Positions 8,288-15,684 of a DNA stretch of 64,000 nt are shown piece after piece. A program made the translations under genes and the position numbers. The number at the start of each line of letters is the position of its first letter. Positions within the stretch are counted from its first letter, which is position 1. The stretch is from a virus. A model generated the notes under the pieces. That model worked only from the letters and a program-made list of their open reading frames with translations. It made no database searches and was not told the origin of the DNA. The stretch spans positions 86,745 through 150,744 of the IMG/VR virus record IMGVR_UViG_3300022890_000014; one strand, given 5' to 3'.

Positions 8288-8506
8288 ATGAAAAGATACC
8301 TACTTATCCTGTTCTACTCATTCTTCACGACGTACAGCATTGTTTTCGCAACTAAGTACACACTGATTGCCCAAGGTTTACTTAAGGGAGATGGTGATAG
8401 TAGTCACACTCTAGTACCTTCGTGGCTAGGTGCCATTGTATGGGTTGGTGCATGCCTTGTAGTATGTTCTTCTGGAGCGTTCGCTAAAAAGAAAGAGGAG
8501 AAGTAG
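8288..8506 (+). CDS. Small two-helix membrane protein, 72 aa
   Basis: Hydrophobic segments at about residues 4-22 (YLLILFYSFFTTYSIVFAT) and 45-65 (WLGAIVWVGACLVVCSSGA), with a polar KKKEEK tail, predict two membrane helices. CGGAG lies upstream of the ATG. The 2-TM architecture is compatible with holin-like or membrane-remodelling proteins, but no lysis gene is adjacent, so no role is assigned. Confidence 0.65.
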   Translation: MKRYLLILFYSFFTTYSIVFATKYTLIAQGLLKGDGDSSHTLVPSWLGAIVWVGACLVVCSSGAFAKKKEEK

Positions 8507-8512
8507 ATACTT

Positions 8513-8845
8513 ATGGCAAATATCAGCAAACAAAAACTCGCAGAATTGCTACGTGCAAAAGAAAAACTTAATGCCTTGGAAAATGGAGGCGTTGATAATT
8601 GGGAATGGTACGACAAATCACTGGAAGAATGGCACAAAAATAATGACCTCATCGAATCGAGAGAAGAGCTGCTCAACGAGCTTTCCGAGGTGTTTGGTGA
8701 ATGCGCCTATGAACCATCTGAACGCGGGGCTGGTATTGCATTCAACGACGATCTCATGGAAGCAGCCATGAACGTGCTAGAAAGACATGGTGTGACTTTC
8801 ACTAAAAACAAAGTGATTAGAATCTTGCTAGAGATGACATGGTAG
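8513..8845 (+). CDS. Hypothetical helical protein, 110 aa
   Basis: Starts six bases after the previous stop, with GGAG inside the previous gene end. Strongly helical and charged (KQKLAELLRAKEKLNALE), with repeated Trp residues (NWEWYDKSLEEWHK). No family recognised. Confidence 0.65.
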   Translation: MANISKQKLAELLRAKEKLNALENGGVDNWEWYDKSLEEWHKNNDLIESREELLNELSEVFGECAYEPSERGAGIAFNDDLMEAAMNVLERHGVTFTKNKVIRILLEMTW

Positions 8846-8875
8846 GTACTTGTCTAAAGAACAGATCGGGTACTT

Positions 8876-8941
8876 TGGGTTCGATTCCCATTCAATCTTG
8901 GTGACGTGAATACCTGATCATAGTGGGGTTCGAGTCCCCGC
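8876..8941 (+). other. Two tRNA T-arm-like hairpins, no complete tRNA
   Basis: TGGG-TTCGATT-CCCA (8876-8890) and GTGGGG-TTCGAGT-CCCCGC (8923-8941) both carry the TTCRAnT T-loop consensus. I could not find matching D arms, anticodon arms or 5' acceptor strands at the right distance for either. They may be remnants of recombined tRNA genes or a tRNA-mimicking leader before the kinase operon. The 128 bp up to 8973 hold no other gene. Confidence 0.4.
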
Positions 8942-8973
8942 CGCTAGCTTCACACAAGAGAGGTGAGAATATC

Positions 8974-9084
8974 ATGACTGATAACTAAAAGCCTGTGTTC
9001 GAGATAAAAGAAGAGCAGTTATCAAGAGAAGAGCTTTCTAGGTACGCAACCGAAAACGAAGAAAGGTTATCTAAAAAAGAATGA
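8974..9084 (+). pseudogene. 36-codon reading frame interrupted by one TAA
   Basis: A good ribosome site (AGGTGAG, six bases upstream) precedes ATG 8974, but codon five is TAA (8986-8988). After it the same frame stays open to TGA at 9082, giving a charged peptide with KEEQLSREELSRYATENEE, and it overlaps the kinase start as ATGA. A single base change from CAA would restore a continuous 36-residue protein. Alternatively translation restarts at GTG 8995. Nonsense mutation, readthrough or restart cannot be separated here. Confidence 0.5.
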
Positions 9085-9728
9085 CATACGACACTTCAGT
9101 TAGTCCGGCCTTTATTGGCATCTCAGGAATCATAGGCGTTGGAAAATCAACACTAACCAAAGCTCTATCAAAGAGACTTGGTATTCCTGCGCACTATGAG
9201 CCAGTAGAGGATAATGAATACCTCAAAGACTTTTACAAAGATCCAGCCAGGTATTCTTTCTCAATGCAGATCTATCTTCTCTCACGGAGGTTTGAGCAGC
9301 ATCAAAGAATTATCTGGTCTGGTCTTGGTGGTATTCAGGACCGGACTATCTACGAAGATACCGTATTCGCATCCATGCTAAAAAAAGATGGCCTCATGAG
9401 TGAGAGAGACTATGAGTGCTATGCTAGACTGTTCAAGAACATGGCTAACTTCATGTGTAAGCCAAGCCTAATCATCCATCTAGATGCAGCACCAGAAGAA
9501 GCCATATCAAGAGCAAGGCAAAGAAATCGTGAAGCAGAGAGCACTCTGTCTCTTGAGTACATGACAAAGTTGTATAATGAATATCAGGTGTTCATTAATG
9601 AGATTAGCGAGTCGATCAAAGTCATAAGAGTCAACTGGGGAATATCATCACTAGAGACAACAGATACGGTCGCAGACAAGATTCTCAAAGCTCTTGACCA
9701 AAAAACACTAAACAATATGGTGAAGTAA
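9081..9728 (+). CDS. Deoxynucleoside kinase (dNK/dGK family)
   Basis: Transfers phosphate from ATP to a deoxynucleoside, feeding dNTP synthesis for phage replication. P-loop GIIGVGKST at residues 16-24; the base-binding and catalytic segment GIQDRTIYED corresponds to the (E/D)RS/DRT motif of the family; an Arg-rich lid ISRARQRNREAE follows. At 215 residues it has the length of bacterial dAK/dGK and insect dNK. The start overlaps the preceding short frame as ATGA, and its stop overlaps the next start, so it is part of an operon. Substrate base is not decidable. Confidence 0.9.
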   Translation: MTYDTSVSPAFIGISGIIGVGKSTLTKALSKRLGIPAHYEPVEDNEYLKDFYKDPARYSFSMQIYLLSRRFEQHQRIIWSGLGGIQDRTIYEDTVFASMLKKDGLMSERDYECYARLFKNMANFMCKPSLIIHLDAAPEEAISRARQRNREAESTLSLEYMTKLYNEYQVFINEISESIKVIRVNWGISSLETTDTVADKILKALDQKTLNNMVK

Positions 9729-9988
9729 TGTCTGATGTGAAAAAGACGATATATGCCGAAAATAATGCCGACACGTTCAACAGAATCGCAAGAGACAAAG
9801 ATCAGAACCAAAACAGTGAGAGATTCAAGAAGAAAGATCCATATGGAAGGAAGTGGGACATCACCAACTACAAAGTTCATTACTGCGACATTGATTGCAA
9901 GATGAAGCTATACCTAAATGGCGCTGAAGTGGATCTTCCTAACAACACGAGAGAGCGATTCGCAACACATGTGAACGGAGCAGCATAA
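9728..9988 (+). CDS. Hypothetical protein, 86 aa
   Basis: The ATG overlaps the kinase stop (TAATG) with GGTGAAG upstream, so it is translationally coupled. Hydrophilic, rich in Asn, Asp and Lys (ARDKDQNQNSERFKKKD). No family recognised. A terminator lies about 40 bp downstream. Confidence 0.65.
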   Translation: MSDVKKTIYAENNADTFNRIARDKDQNQNSERFKKKDPYGRKWDITNYKVHYCDIDCKMKLYLNGAEVDLPNNTRERFATHVNGAA

Positions 9989-10015
9989 AGAAAGCGCAGG
10001 TGCTTTCAGTACCGT

Positions 10016-10321
10016 TTAGTGCCATACAGTGGGTATCATTTCGATGCCCATTTTTTTATGAACATACAACGATACCATTCCCTCTACTGCTATCAACTGT
10101 CCAGAGCCGCACCACTCTGGAATTCTCGCTCTCTTTCCTTCTGCCTTTCTCATGCTCCGGAGTGCCCCTGCTGTTGTAATAACTATTGGTCTCTTCTGCC
10201 CAAACTTATCTATTCGCCATTTCACTACCGACACTGTATCTGAATGATTAATGATTTGATCAAGAAGATCATTTTCCTCTACAAGAATGTCCTTTACTTC
10301 TCTCATGATAACTTTACTCAT
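10016..10321 (-). CDS. Small ParB/Srx-like protein, 101 aa
   Basis: Begins at ATG with AGAGGTGAG just upstream. The central region PIVITTAGALRSM and the C-terminal LYVHKKMGIEMIPTVW resemble the end of ParB/sulfiredoxin-like nuclease domains, where a helix is followed by a short strand ending in IP. The usual catalytic signature is not visible, so the match is weak. It is on the strand opposite its neighbours and forms a pair with the 55-residue gene at 10425, which has the same 16-base start region. Confidence 0.5.
   Translation of the reverse strand: MSKVIMREVKDILVEENDLLDQIINHSDTVSVVKWRIDKFGQKRPIVITTAGALRSMRKAEGKRARIPEWCGSGQLIAVEGMVSLYVHKKMGIEMIPTVWH
10030..10057 (+). terminator. Rho-independent terminator
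   Basis: TGGGTATC (10030-10037) pairs with GATGCCCA (10043-10050) over eight base pairs with one wobble, then seven T. It ends the rightward early transcripts and lies inside the 3' end of the leftward gene at 10016. Confidence 0.8.
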
Positions 10322-10399
10322 AACTCACCTCTGCGTTACGAACTTTTTTTAGATAAGCGAAGCAGAGTGCTACACGTCTCTATTGGTCTTATACTCATA

Positions 10400-10416
10400 T
10401 GCGTAAGCCTTACGCA
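10400..10416. repeat. 17-bp palindrome, exact
   Basis: TGCGTAAGCCTTACGCA, nine bases beyond the stop of the leftward 55-residue gene. A half-site TTTCTTACGCAT lies 20 bp to the right, inside that gene. Confidence 0.97.
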
Positions 10417-10424
10417 AGTAATAT

Positions 10425-10592
10425 TTACATGATATTTCTTACGCATGAAGTTAATTCTAGAAAGAACGCACGAATGCGCTCTAGTTGTCTTCCCACCTCT
10501 TCTTTTAACCATTCAGCACCAAAACACGTAGACTTGTATAATTTAGACACTAGCGATTTTGGGTCCACGAATACTATTTTAACATTTCTCAT
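10425..10592 (-). CDS. Small leftward gene, 55 aa
   Basis: ATG at 10592 has AGAGGTGAG upstream; the 16-base stretch around the start is nearly identical to that of the gene at 10321. The product begins MRNVKIVFVDPKSLVSKLYK and contains an amphipathic helix WLKEEVGRQLERIRAFFLEL. No family recognised. A GGTATAAG motif lies about 40 bp upstream on the same strand, so this is probably the first gene of the leftward pair. Confidence 0.6.
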   Translation of the reverse strand: MRNVKIVFVDPKSLVSKLYKSTCFGAEWLKEEVGRQLERIRAFFLELTSCVRNIM

Positions 10593-10631
10593 AACTCACC
10601 TCTATTGTTGTGATTAATTAGAACTATCATT

Positions 10632-10639
10632 CTTATACC
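10632..10639 (-). promoter_or_regulatory. GGTATAAG promoter-like motif, leftward
   Basis: On the minus strand it reads ATTGGTATAAGAATGATAG, matching the extended form seen at 46881 and 47577. It faces the gene at 10592 and lies in the divergent gap with the sigma70 promoter at 10663. Confidence 0.55.
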
Positions 10640-10662
10640 AATATAATAAATAAAAATAGTTC

Positions 10663-10691
10663 TTGACATCCATCTTGATATGATGTATACT
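10663..10691 (+). promoter_or_regulatory. Consensus sigma70 promoter
   Basis: TTGACA (10663-10668), a 17-base spacer, and TATACT (10686-10691). The expected start site is about 10698 and the regulator gene begins at 10733. This is the best host-type promoter in the window, suggesting early or constitutive expression by host RNA polymerase. Confidence 0.8.
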
Positions 10692-10732
10692 GTTAATCAA
10701 AGATCATAAAACACTGTAAGGAGTGATGCGAT

Positions 10733-10948
10733 ATGGGAAACAAATGGGGCGGTAAAAGAAAAGGTTCTGGCAGACCACTAGGAAGCGTTTCAGGGAATAA
10801 GAAGAAAGAGATAATATCTTTCAGGGTTGATGATGATGTGTACGAGCAATTGTCGGAACTAGGAAAGAAGAAGGGTGTGTCAGAAAACATAGTCTCTAGG
10901 GATATTATAAAATCAACACTAGTTAAGTTCAAGCTTGCTGGTGCGTAA
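10733..10948 (+). CDS. Ribbon-helix-helix DNA-binding regulator, 71 aa
   Basis: An N-terminal Gly/Lys/Arg tail (GGKRKGSGRPLGS, AT-hook-like GRP core) precedes a CopG/Arc-type ribbon-helix-helix: strand ISFRVDDDVYEQL, helix LSELGKKKG, turn, helix SENIVSRDIIKSTL. RHH proteins bind DNA as dimers and often repress their own promoter. The strong sigma70 promoter, AAGGAG ribosome site and divergent leftward pair suggest an early switch. The stop TAA is inside the palindrome at 10942, so the gene ends ...GA-stop. The target site is unknown; the palindrome is one candidate. Confidence 0.75.
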   Translation: MGNKWGGKRKGSGRPLGSVSGNKKKEIISFRVDDDVYEQLSELGKKKGVSENIVSRDIIKSTLVKFKLAGA

Positions 10949-10958
10949 GGCTTACGCA
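10942..10958. repeat. 17-bp palindrome, exact, supplies a stop codon
   Basis: TGCGTAAGGCTTACGCA; its TAA ends the RHH gene and its last base directly precedes the next ATG (10959). Confidence 0.97.
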
Positions 10959-11285
10959 ATGACTACATTAGAAGAAATTAAGAAATCCCATCCAGAAGTA
11001 GAATCAAAACTTGACTGTCAGTACGGGCAGTATCTCGGAGTAACAGCAGAAAGATGGAAGCAAGCTAAAGATGTCTACCTAGCAGAGATACTTACTGGAC
11101 ATCACAGCAACGATAAAATTAGTACATGGAAGGCAAGAGACCTAGTCAAGTCTGCATTGAACTTTGAGCCGAAAGGAATTTGCAGCACTTACGAAGAAGA
11201 TGACGAGATTTTTATGGAGGATGAGTTTTCTGGAAATGAGCTTAGAGGTGCATATCTTTCAGGAATACTTAGTGTCACTAAATAG
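10959..11285 (+). CDS. Hypothetical protein, 108 aa
   Basis: The start ATG at 10959 follows the palindrome directly; an upstream in-frame ATG at 10935 would translate the palindrome as RKAYA and lies in the previous gene, so it is less likely. No clear ribosome site precedes either, which suggests coupling to the RHH gene. Helical, with a conserved-looking WKARDLVKSALNF and an acidic tail. Family not recognised. Confidence 0.6.
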   Translation: MTTLEEIKKSHPEVESKLDCQYGQYLGVTAERWKQAKDVYLAEILTGHHSNDKISTWKARDLVKSALNFEPKGICSTYEEDDEIFMEDEFSGNELRGAYLSGILSVTK

Positions 11286-11302
11286 TTAATTGGAGAAAGT
11301 CT

Positions 11303-11974
11303 ATGAAAGAAGATCTAAACAAGTATGTGGCGCAAGCAGAACCTTACGACTTTACTATACAGAACAGAGTAGCGTATCATAAGAATCAAGCGTACTATGT
11401 CATAGTATCGAAAGAGAAAGGTTCACATCCTAAGATATGGAGAAACATAGCATTCACAGATGATATTATGGCTCAACTATTCTTTGACCAAGAAGCATTC
11501 GCTATACCATCAGTGTTTATGCCAAATAGGTATTCAATAGAGAGAATTCATAATCGAAGAATGGAAGAGTCCAAGGATATTGTAATATACGATTACCCGA
11601 AAGAACTCAATTTAGTTATGAATGCTGGGTTCGATGGTATGGGTATCAGTGTGAAGATGAAGATTCACCGTGGGGACAATGCGGATACAGTATATTATAC
11701 AGGAAGATTCTTCACGCTTGGCTTCGGTGAAAACAACGAAGTCATGAATATGAATGATAACTTTGATGAGGATGACTGTGAGAAGCAAGACAGAATGATA
11801 GAATCCCAGAGTCAGATGTTTGGCATACGACTTAGACCAGGGTGCTTTTCTCCTGAAAGAAAGTCATACATATCTATGAGAGCAGATGGTATTCCTGGGT
11901 TGTGGTATATATCTATAGGAGAAAGAAGAGAAAAGCTTAGAGATAGAATGAGGGTTTATCGAGAGAAACTTTAG
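11303..11974 (+). CDS. Hypothetical protein, 223 aa
   Basis: ATG with TGGAG nine bases upstream. A mixed alpha/beta protein with an aromatic-rich first half (YHKNQAYYVIVSKEKG), an acidic insertion (NFDEDDCEKQD) and a basic C-terminal helix (RREKLRDRMRVYREKL). No family recognised. It is the last rightward gene before the large leftward virion block. Confidence 0.7.
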   Translation: MKEDLNKYVAQAEPYDFTIQNRVAYHKNQAYYVIVSKEKGSHPKIWRNIAFTDDIMAQLFFDQEAFAIPSVFMPNRYSIERIHNRRMEESKDIVIYDYPKELNLVMNAGFDGMGISVKMKIHRGDNADTVYYTGRFFTLGFGENNEVMNMNDNFDEDDCEKQDRMIESQSQMFGIRLRPGCFSPERKSYISMRADGIPGLWYISIGERREKLRDRMRVYREKL

Positions 11975-11976
11975 TA

Positions 11977-11993
11977 TGCGTAAGGCTTACGCA
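11977..11993. repeat. 17-bp palindrome, exact
   Basis: TGCGTAAGGCTTACGCA, three bases after a rightward stop, in the convergent gap before the fibre-like cluster. Confidence 0.97.
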
Positions 11994-12010
11994 CTAGTCG
12001 CTCATTGGTT

Positions 12011-12079
12011 TTACACTATGTTTATTCCGCAGTTGATAATGCCTAGGGCTTCTTTTGTTAATACTACTATGTCAGTCAT
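12011..12079 (-). CDS. Possible 22-residue peptide at the end of the fibre cluster
   Basis: ATG at 12079 has TGAGG six bases upstream and encodes MTDIVVLTKEALGIINCGIN plus two residues before TAA. It directly follows the stop of the leftward gene at 12096. Short and unsupported by homology, so it may be chance. Confidence 0.3.
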   Translation of the reverse strand: MTDIVVLTKEALGIINCGINIV

Positions 12080-12095
12080 GACGGCCTCATGTTTG

Positions 12096-12884
12096 TTAGG
12101 GAATGTACTCAACGCCTTGTTGGATGGTGAAATTGGAAAAGTCTACATCCGCGTTAACCGCACCAATACCAAGTGCGGAAAGCTGGCAAAGACAGGGAAC
12201 CCCAACTTGATCCATCGCCTGAAACCCACTGATTGCTACCCAGCTTGATTCTGATGGTGCAGGAGTCTCAGCACTAAGGGAATAGTATATCTGAACGAAA
12301 TCACCGAGCAAGACTATCCGCACCCAGCACTCATGCACATTGGGCATTATGGTATTAACAAAACTGGCCCCTGCGTAGCTCTGCATATAGCTAGCAGTGT
12401 CCGAGGAGTTGCGAACTAGGGACGCTATTACTATATGACTACCGCTGACAGTGTTTGCTAGAGTGATTCTGTTCTGAGTGTTTGGGATTATGGAACTTAT
12501 GTAGCATTGTACAGATATAGGTAAATAAGTAATAACTTTACTACTGAGTTCTGCATAAGTAAATGGCGCACCTGCTACATCATAGATATGCAACCTGCTT
12601 GCAACTGCTGTGATAGTTGAACCTCCCGCAGTTGTCAGAGTCCAATCAGCATCAAGCAAAGCACCCGCCCCATCCACAATAGCCGACAGATCGTTTTCGT
12701 ACCGGCCATCCAGTGCCATTTTCTTATCAGCACTTGCGCCAGTAGGAAACGAAGCTTTTTGGTCAGCGGTAAGGAATTGAGTATCACTGGCTAGCGCCAC
12801 AGGGTCCGTGACATCTGCTGTATTGGGATATGAAGCTTTTTGGTCAGCAGATAAGGAGGAATATAGTGTGCTTATCTTTGTCAT
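12096..12884 (-). CDS. Fibre-like modular protein, paralogue 1 (262 aa)
   Basis: Last of four consecutive paralogues. The N-terminus has two copies of a 25-27-residue module (LSADQKASYPNTADVTDPVA; LTADQKASFPTGASADKKMA), ending in LDGRYENDLSAIVDGAG. The C-terminal part is beta-rich and shares GDFVQIYYS, PSESSWVAI and QQGVEYIP with its neighbours. Start ATG has a perfect AGGAGG five bases upstream, the strongest ribosome site of the set. Proximity to tail tube and sheath suggests a virion fibre or appendage; the function is inference. It lacks one N-terminal module present in the others. Confidence 0.7.
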   Translation of the reverse strand: MTKISTLYSSLSADQKASYPNTADVTDPVALASDTQFLTADQKASFPTGASADKKMALDGRYENDLSAIVDGAGALLDADWTLTTAGGSTITAVASRLHIYDVAGAPFTYAELSSKVITYLPISVQCYISSIIPNTQNRITLANTVSGSHIVIASLVRNSSDTASYMQSYAGASFVNTIMPNVHECWVRIVLLGDFVQIYYSLSAETPAPSESSWVAISGFQAMDQVGVPCLCQLSALGIGAVNADVDFSNFTIQQGVEYIP

Positions 12885-12893
12885 GGTAGCCTC

Positions 12894-13787
12894 CTATGGT
12901 ACGTACTGTACGCTACGCTGGATGGTTAAATTTGAGAAGGCATATGTAGACGCTAAAGCAACTGGACCTTGCAACATCAGGTTGAAATAAGATGGAGTCA
13001 TGATACTTGACACTGTTTGCGGAGCAACAGTTATCTTGATCCAGTCGGATTCCGAAGGAGGATCTGTCTCTAGGTTGGTAGAATAATAACCCTGTGCAAT
13101 CCCACCTAGGAGAACTGTCCTCAACCAACATCCCATGGCAGGTGCGCCATAAACTATAGTATTTACCCCTGTAACGGTGCTTGCCACGAAAAACCCTCCG
13201 GCTAGATTACCATACTGCAAAATTACTTTGTTTGCTATAGCCGTACCTGCAAATGAATTTAGATAGGCCCAAGCATACGAACCCAACACAGGAGCCGCAG
13301 AGTACATATATAGTTGCATCGATATTGGCAAATAATCAAAAGTCGGGCTATTTAAAGTCAGTCTCGGTAGACCTGCCCCCGCTCCGTGATGGAGTTGAAG
13401 CCTATTCGCAACGGTTGTGATAGTGGAACCAACGGGGACGTATAAACTCCAATCAGGATCAAGCAATGCCCCTGCTGCGTCCACGACAGCCGACAAATCA
13501 TTCTCGTATCTCCCATCCAGCATGATCTGATTGTCAGCATCAGCAGTGGCCGGAAAGCTCGCCTTCTGATCCGCTGTCGCAAATCTAGCATCACTGGCCA
13601 ATGCCAGCGGATTTGCTAAGTTAGCACCTACGGGAAAAGAGGCTGCTTGTGCAGCCGTAAGTATTTTGCTATTGCTCTTGATAGTCAACGGGTCTAGTGG
13701 TCCAGCGCCGTCTGGGAATGCGGCAACCTGATCAGCAGTAAGCCCGTTGGCTATTAACAGATATTCTTTACCATTTGTTCGAGACAT
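12894..13787 (-). CDS. Fibre-like modular protein, paralogue 2 (297 aa)
   Basis: Starts MSRTNGKEYLLIANG and then has three modules, LTADQVAAFPDGAGPLDP, LTAAQAASFPVGANLANP and ATADQKASFPATADADNQ, each with a Q-x-A-x-(F/Y)P core. The long C-terminal beta-rich domain carries GGIAQGYYSTNLETDPPSES and ends VQYVP. Only nine bases separate it from paralogue 1. AAGGA lies upstream of ATG. No enzyme motif is seen; the repeated modules could form a stalk and the C-terminal domain a receptor-binding or decorating unit. Confidence 0.7.
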   Translation of the reverse strand: MSRTNGKEYLLIANGLTADQVAAFPDGAGPLDPLTIKSNSKILTAAQAASFPVGANLANPLALASDARFATADQKASFPATADADNQIMLDGRYENDLSAVVDAAGALLDPDWSLYVPVGSTITTVANRLQLHHGAGAGLPRLTLNSPTFDYLPISMQLYMYSAAPVLGSYAWAYLNSFAGTAIANKVILQYGNLAGGFFVASTVTGVNTIVYGAPAMGCWLRTVLLGGIAQGYYSTNLETDPPSESDWIKITVAPQTVSSIMTPSYFNLMLQGPVALASTYAFSNLTIQRSVQYVP

Positions 13788-13799
13788 GTCTTTTCCTTA

Positions 13800-13816
13800 T
13801 GCGTAAGGCTTACGCA
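13800..13816. repeat. 17-bp palindrome, exact
   Basis: TGCGTAAGGCTTACGCA between fibre-like paralogues 2 and 3. The gaps 1/2 and 3/4 lack a copy. Confidence 0.97.
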
Positions 13817-13822
13817 CTAAGA

Positions 13823-14692
13823 TTATGGGACGTACTTGACGCCCTGCTGGACGGTTAGATTGGAAAAGTCAAACGTAGAAGCTACACCAACTCCATTTGT
13901 AGTATAGAATCTAAGTCTAAATGGAGTCACAAGTGAGCTTACTGTTTGGAATGTATTTATAGCTGTCCAGTCACTTTCTGATGGAGGATCGGCTTCCAGA
14001 TTGGTGGAATAAAAAACTTGTAGTTTCCCACCTAGTAAAACTAATCTTAACCAACAACCTGAAACAAGAGCTATATTAGTAGATACAAGTGTTGCACCCA
14101 CGTAACTGTTAATTTCACTATTTCCACCAGCATCTCTACCTAATGCTACAGATACTAAATTTGCTGCTGTTACTGGTGATGCTAATTCGATAGCTGCTTC
14201 GGTTTCATTTACAGGGATGACTGAGTTGACGTATGCCTGTACGGAGATAGGAAGGTATCCAAAAATAGGGCTATTAAGAGTGGCGACTGGCTCACCAGCG
14301 CCAGCATCTCGAAATATCCGAAACCTACCACCGACATTAGTTAGTGATGTATTAGCAATTGCTGTTTTAGTCCAGTTTACATCTGTCTCTGCTGTGGATA
14401 AATCATCTACATACAATCCGCTCAATGCCAACTGTTCATCAGCATCAACTCCTGTGGGGATACTTGCTTTCTCATCAGATGTTAGAAAACTAGAATCACT
14501 AGCTAAAGCTACAGGATTTATACCACTAGCCAATACTGGGATTGATGCTTTCTGATCTGCTGTGAGTATTTCGCCATCGCTCTCTAGCAATAATGGATCT
14601 GCTGCGCTTGCCCCTGTTGGGACTGACGCAATCTGGCTAGGAGTAAGCCCGTTGACTACATCGCTATACTCTATGCCGTCTGTTCTTGACAT
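13823..14692 (-). CDS. Fibre-like modular protein, paralogue 3 (289 aa)
   Basis: Begins MSRTDGIEYSDVVNG, followed by three modules with cores ASVPTGASAADP, ASIPVLASGINP and ASIPTGVDADEQ. The C-terminal domain repeats the family pattern (QVFYSTNLEADPPSES, GVKYVP). It lacks the ENDLSAVVD linker seen in the other three, having VDDLSTAETD instead, so the hinge has diverged. AAAGGA lies upstream of the ATG. Role as in the other paralogues: probable virion appendage. Confidence 0.7.
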   Translation of the reverse strand: MSRTDGIEYSDVVNGLTPSQIASVPTGASAADPLLLESDGEILTADQKASIPVLASGINPVALASDSSFLTSDEKASIPTGVDADEQLALSGLYVDDLSTAETDVNWTKTAIANTSLTNVGGRFRIFRDAGAGEPVATLNSPIFGYLPISVQAYVNSVIPVNETEAAIELASPVTAANLVSVALGRDAGGNSEINSYVGATLVSTNIALVSGCWLRLVLLGGKLQVFYSTNLEADPPSESDWTAINTFQTVSSLVTPFRLRFYTTNGVGVASTFDFSNLTVQQGVKYVP

Positions 14693-14738
14693 GACTTTTC
14701 CTTTTGGAGATATTGTTTACGTTGTTGCGACATAGTAT

Positions 14739-15626
14739 TTAAGGGATATATTCTACTCCGTGCTGGACTTTAAGATTTGAAAAGTCAGTTCTTGCATTTA
14801 GACCACCTAAGCCCAATGCTGAAAGTTGCAAGAAAGAAGGTGTTCCAACTCGGTCCATTGCCTGGAAACCATTAACTGATGTCCAGTCAGATTCAGAAGG
14901 AGGATTAGATTCTATATTAGTCGAGTAATACATCTGCACTGAATCTCCAAGAAGAACTAATCTTAACCAACATTCATAAATGTTAGCTATAGCTGTGCTA
15001 ACAAGTGAGCTACCTGCATAGCTTTGTATAGTGCTGATAGTATCAATAGTGTTTCTGTCTAGAAAAATTCTTGCCAATATAGTACCTGTGCTTGAGTATA
15101 ACCCTAAACTAGATTGCGTTCCACCTGCCGCTATTACAGAACTTACATAGCATTGAATAGCGATAGGTAAATAATTAAAGACTGGAGTACTGAGAGTTGC
15201 AGATGTTAGAGGCAGTGCCGTTATATCATAAAGACGCAGCCTGTTTGCAACAGTGATGATTGTTGATCCACCAGCAGTAGATAGAGTCCAGTTCGGATCT
15301 AATAAAACCCCTGCACCATCCACGACAGCCGACAGATCATTTTCGTACTTGCCATCTAGCTCAAGCTGTTTGCTCGCACTAGCGCCAGTAGGAATACTGG
15401 CTTTCTCATCAGCCGTAAGGAATCTCGCGTCACTAGCTAATGCCAATGGATTTATAGCTGTCGCCAACGCAGGAATACTAGCAGCCTGATCTAGTGTGAG
15501 TATCTTTGGATTACTCTCAAGTATCAGTGGATTTACAGCAGTAGCCAGTGCTGGTACGGATGCAACCTCATCAGGAGTAAGCCCAGTTGCTATGTCGCTG
15601 TACTCTTCTCCGCTTACTCTTCCCAT
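14739..15626 (-). CDS. Fibre-like modular protein, paralogue 4 (295 aa)
   Basis: First gene of the cluster in transcription order. MGRVSGEEYSDIATG is followed by three modules (ASVPALATAVNP, ASIPALATAINP, ASIPTGASASKQ) and LDGKYENDLSAVVDGAG. The C-terminal domain has QMYYSTNIESNPPSES and ends GVEYIP, closest to paralogue 1. GAGGAAA lies before the ATG. Conservation of the ends and divergence of the middle resemble duplicated host-recognition proteins, but no structural family is recognised. Confidence 0.7.
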   Translation of the reverse strand: MGRVSGEEYSDIATGLTPDEVASVPALATAVNPLILESNPKILTLDQAASIPALATAINPLALASDARFLTADEKASIPTGASASKQLELDGKYENDLSAVVDGAGVLLDPNWTLSTAGGSTIITVANRLRLYDITALPLTSATLSTPVFNYLPIAIQCYVSSVIAAGGTQSSLGLYSSTGTILARIFLDRNTIDTISTIQSYAGSSLVSTAIANIYECWLRLVLLGDSVQMYYSTNIESNPPSESDWTSVNGFQAMDRVGTPSFLQLSALGLGGLNARTDFSNLKVQHGVEYIP

Positions 15627-15637
15627 GATATTTCCTC

Positions 15638-15654
15638 TGCGTAAGCCTTACGCA
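15638..15654. repeat. 17-bp palindrome, exact
   Basis: TGCGTAAGCCTTACGCA just upstream of fibre-like paralogue 4 (minus strand), after the gene at 15685. Confidence 0.97.
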
Positions 15655-15684
15655 ATGAAAGGTTTGCCTGATATGTCTTACTCA

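Noticed and set aside
8840-8950. An intact tRNA gene
   Set aside because: Only T arms are recognisable; no D arm, anticodon arm or matching acceptor strand at proper distance.
11976-12248. Reading frames that start with MRKAYA or MRKPYA at the palindrome (for example 11976, 28870, 43938, 47556)
   Set aside because: The start comes from ATGCG at the repeat edge; there is no ribosome site, and most lie opposite or across better genes. Internal starts were used instead.
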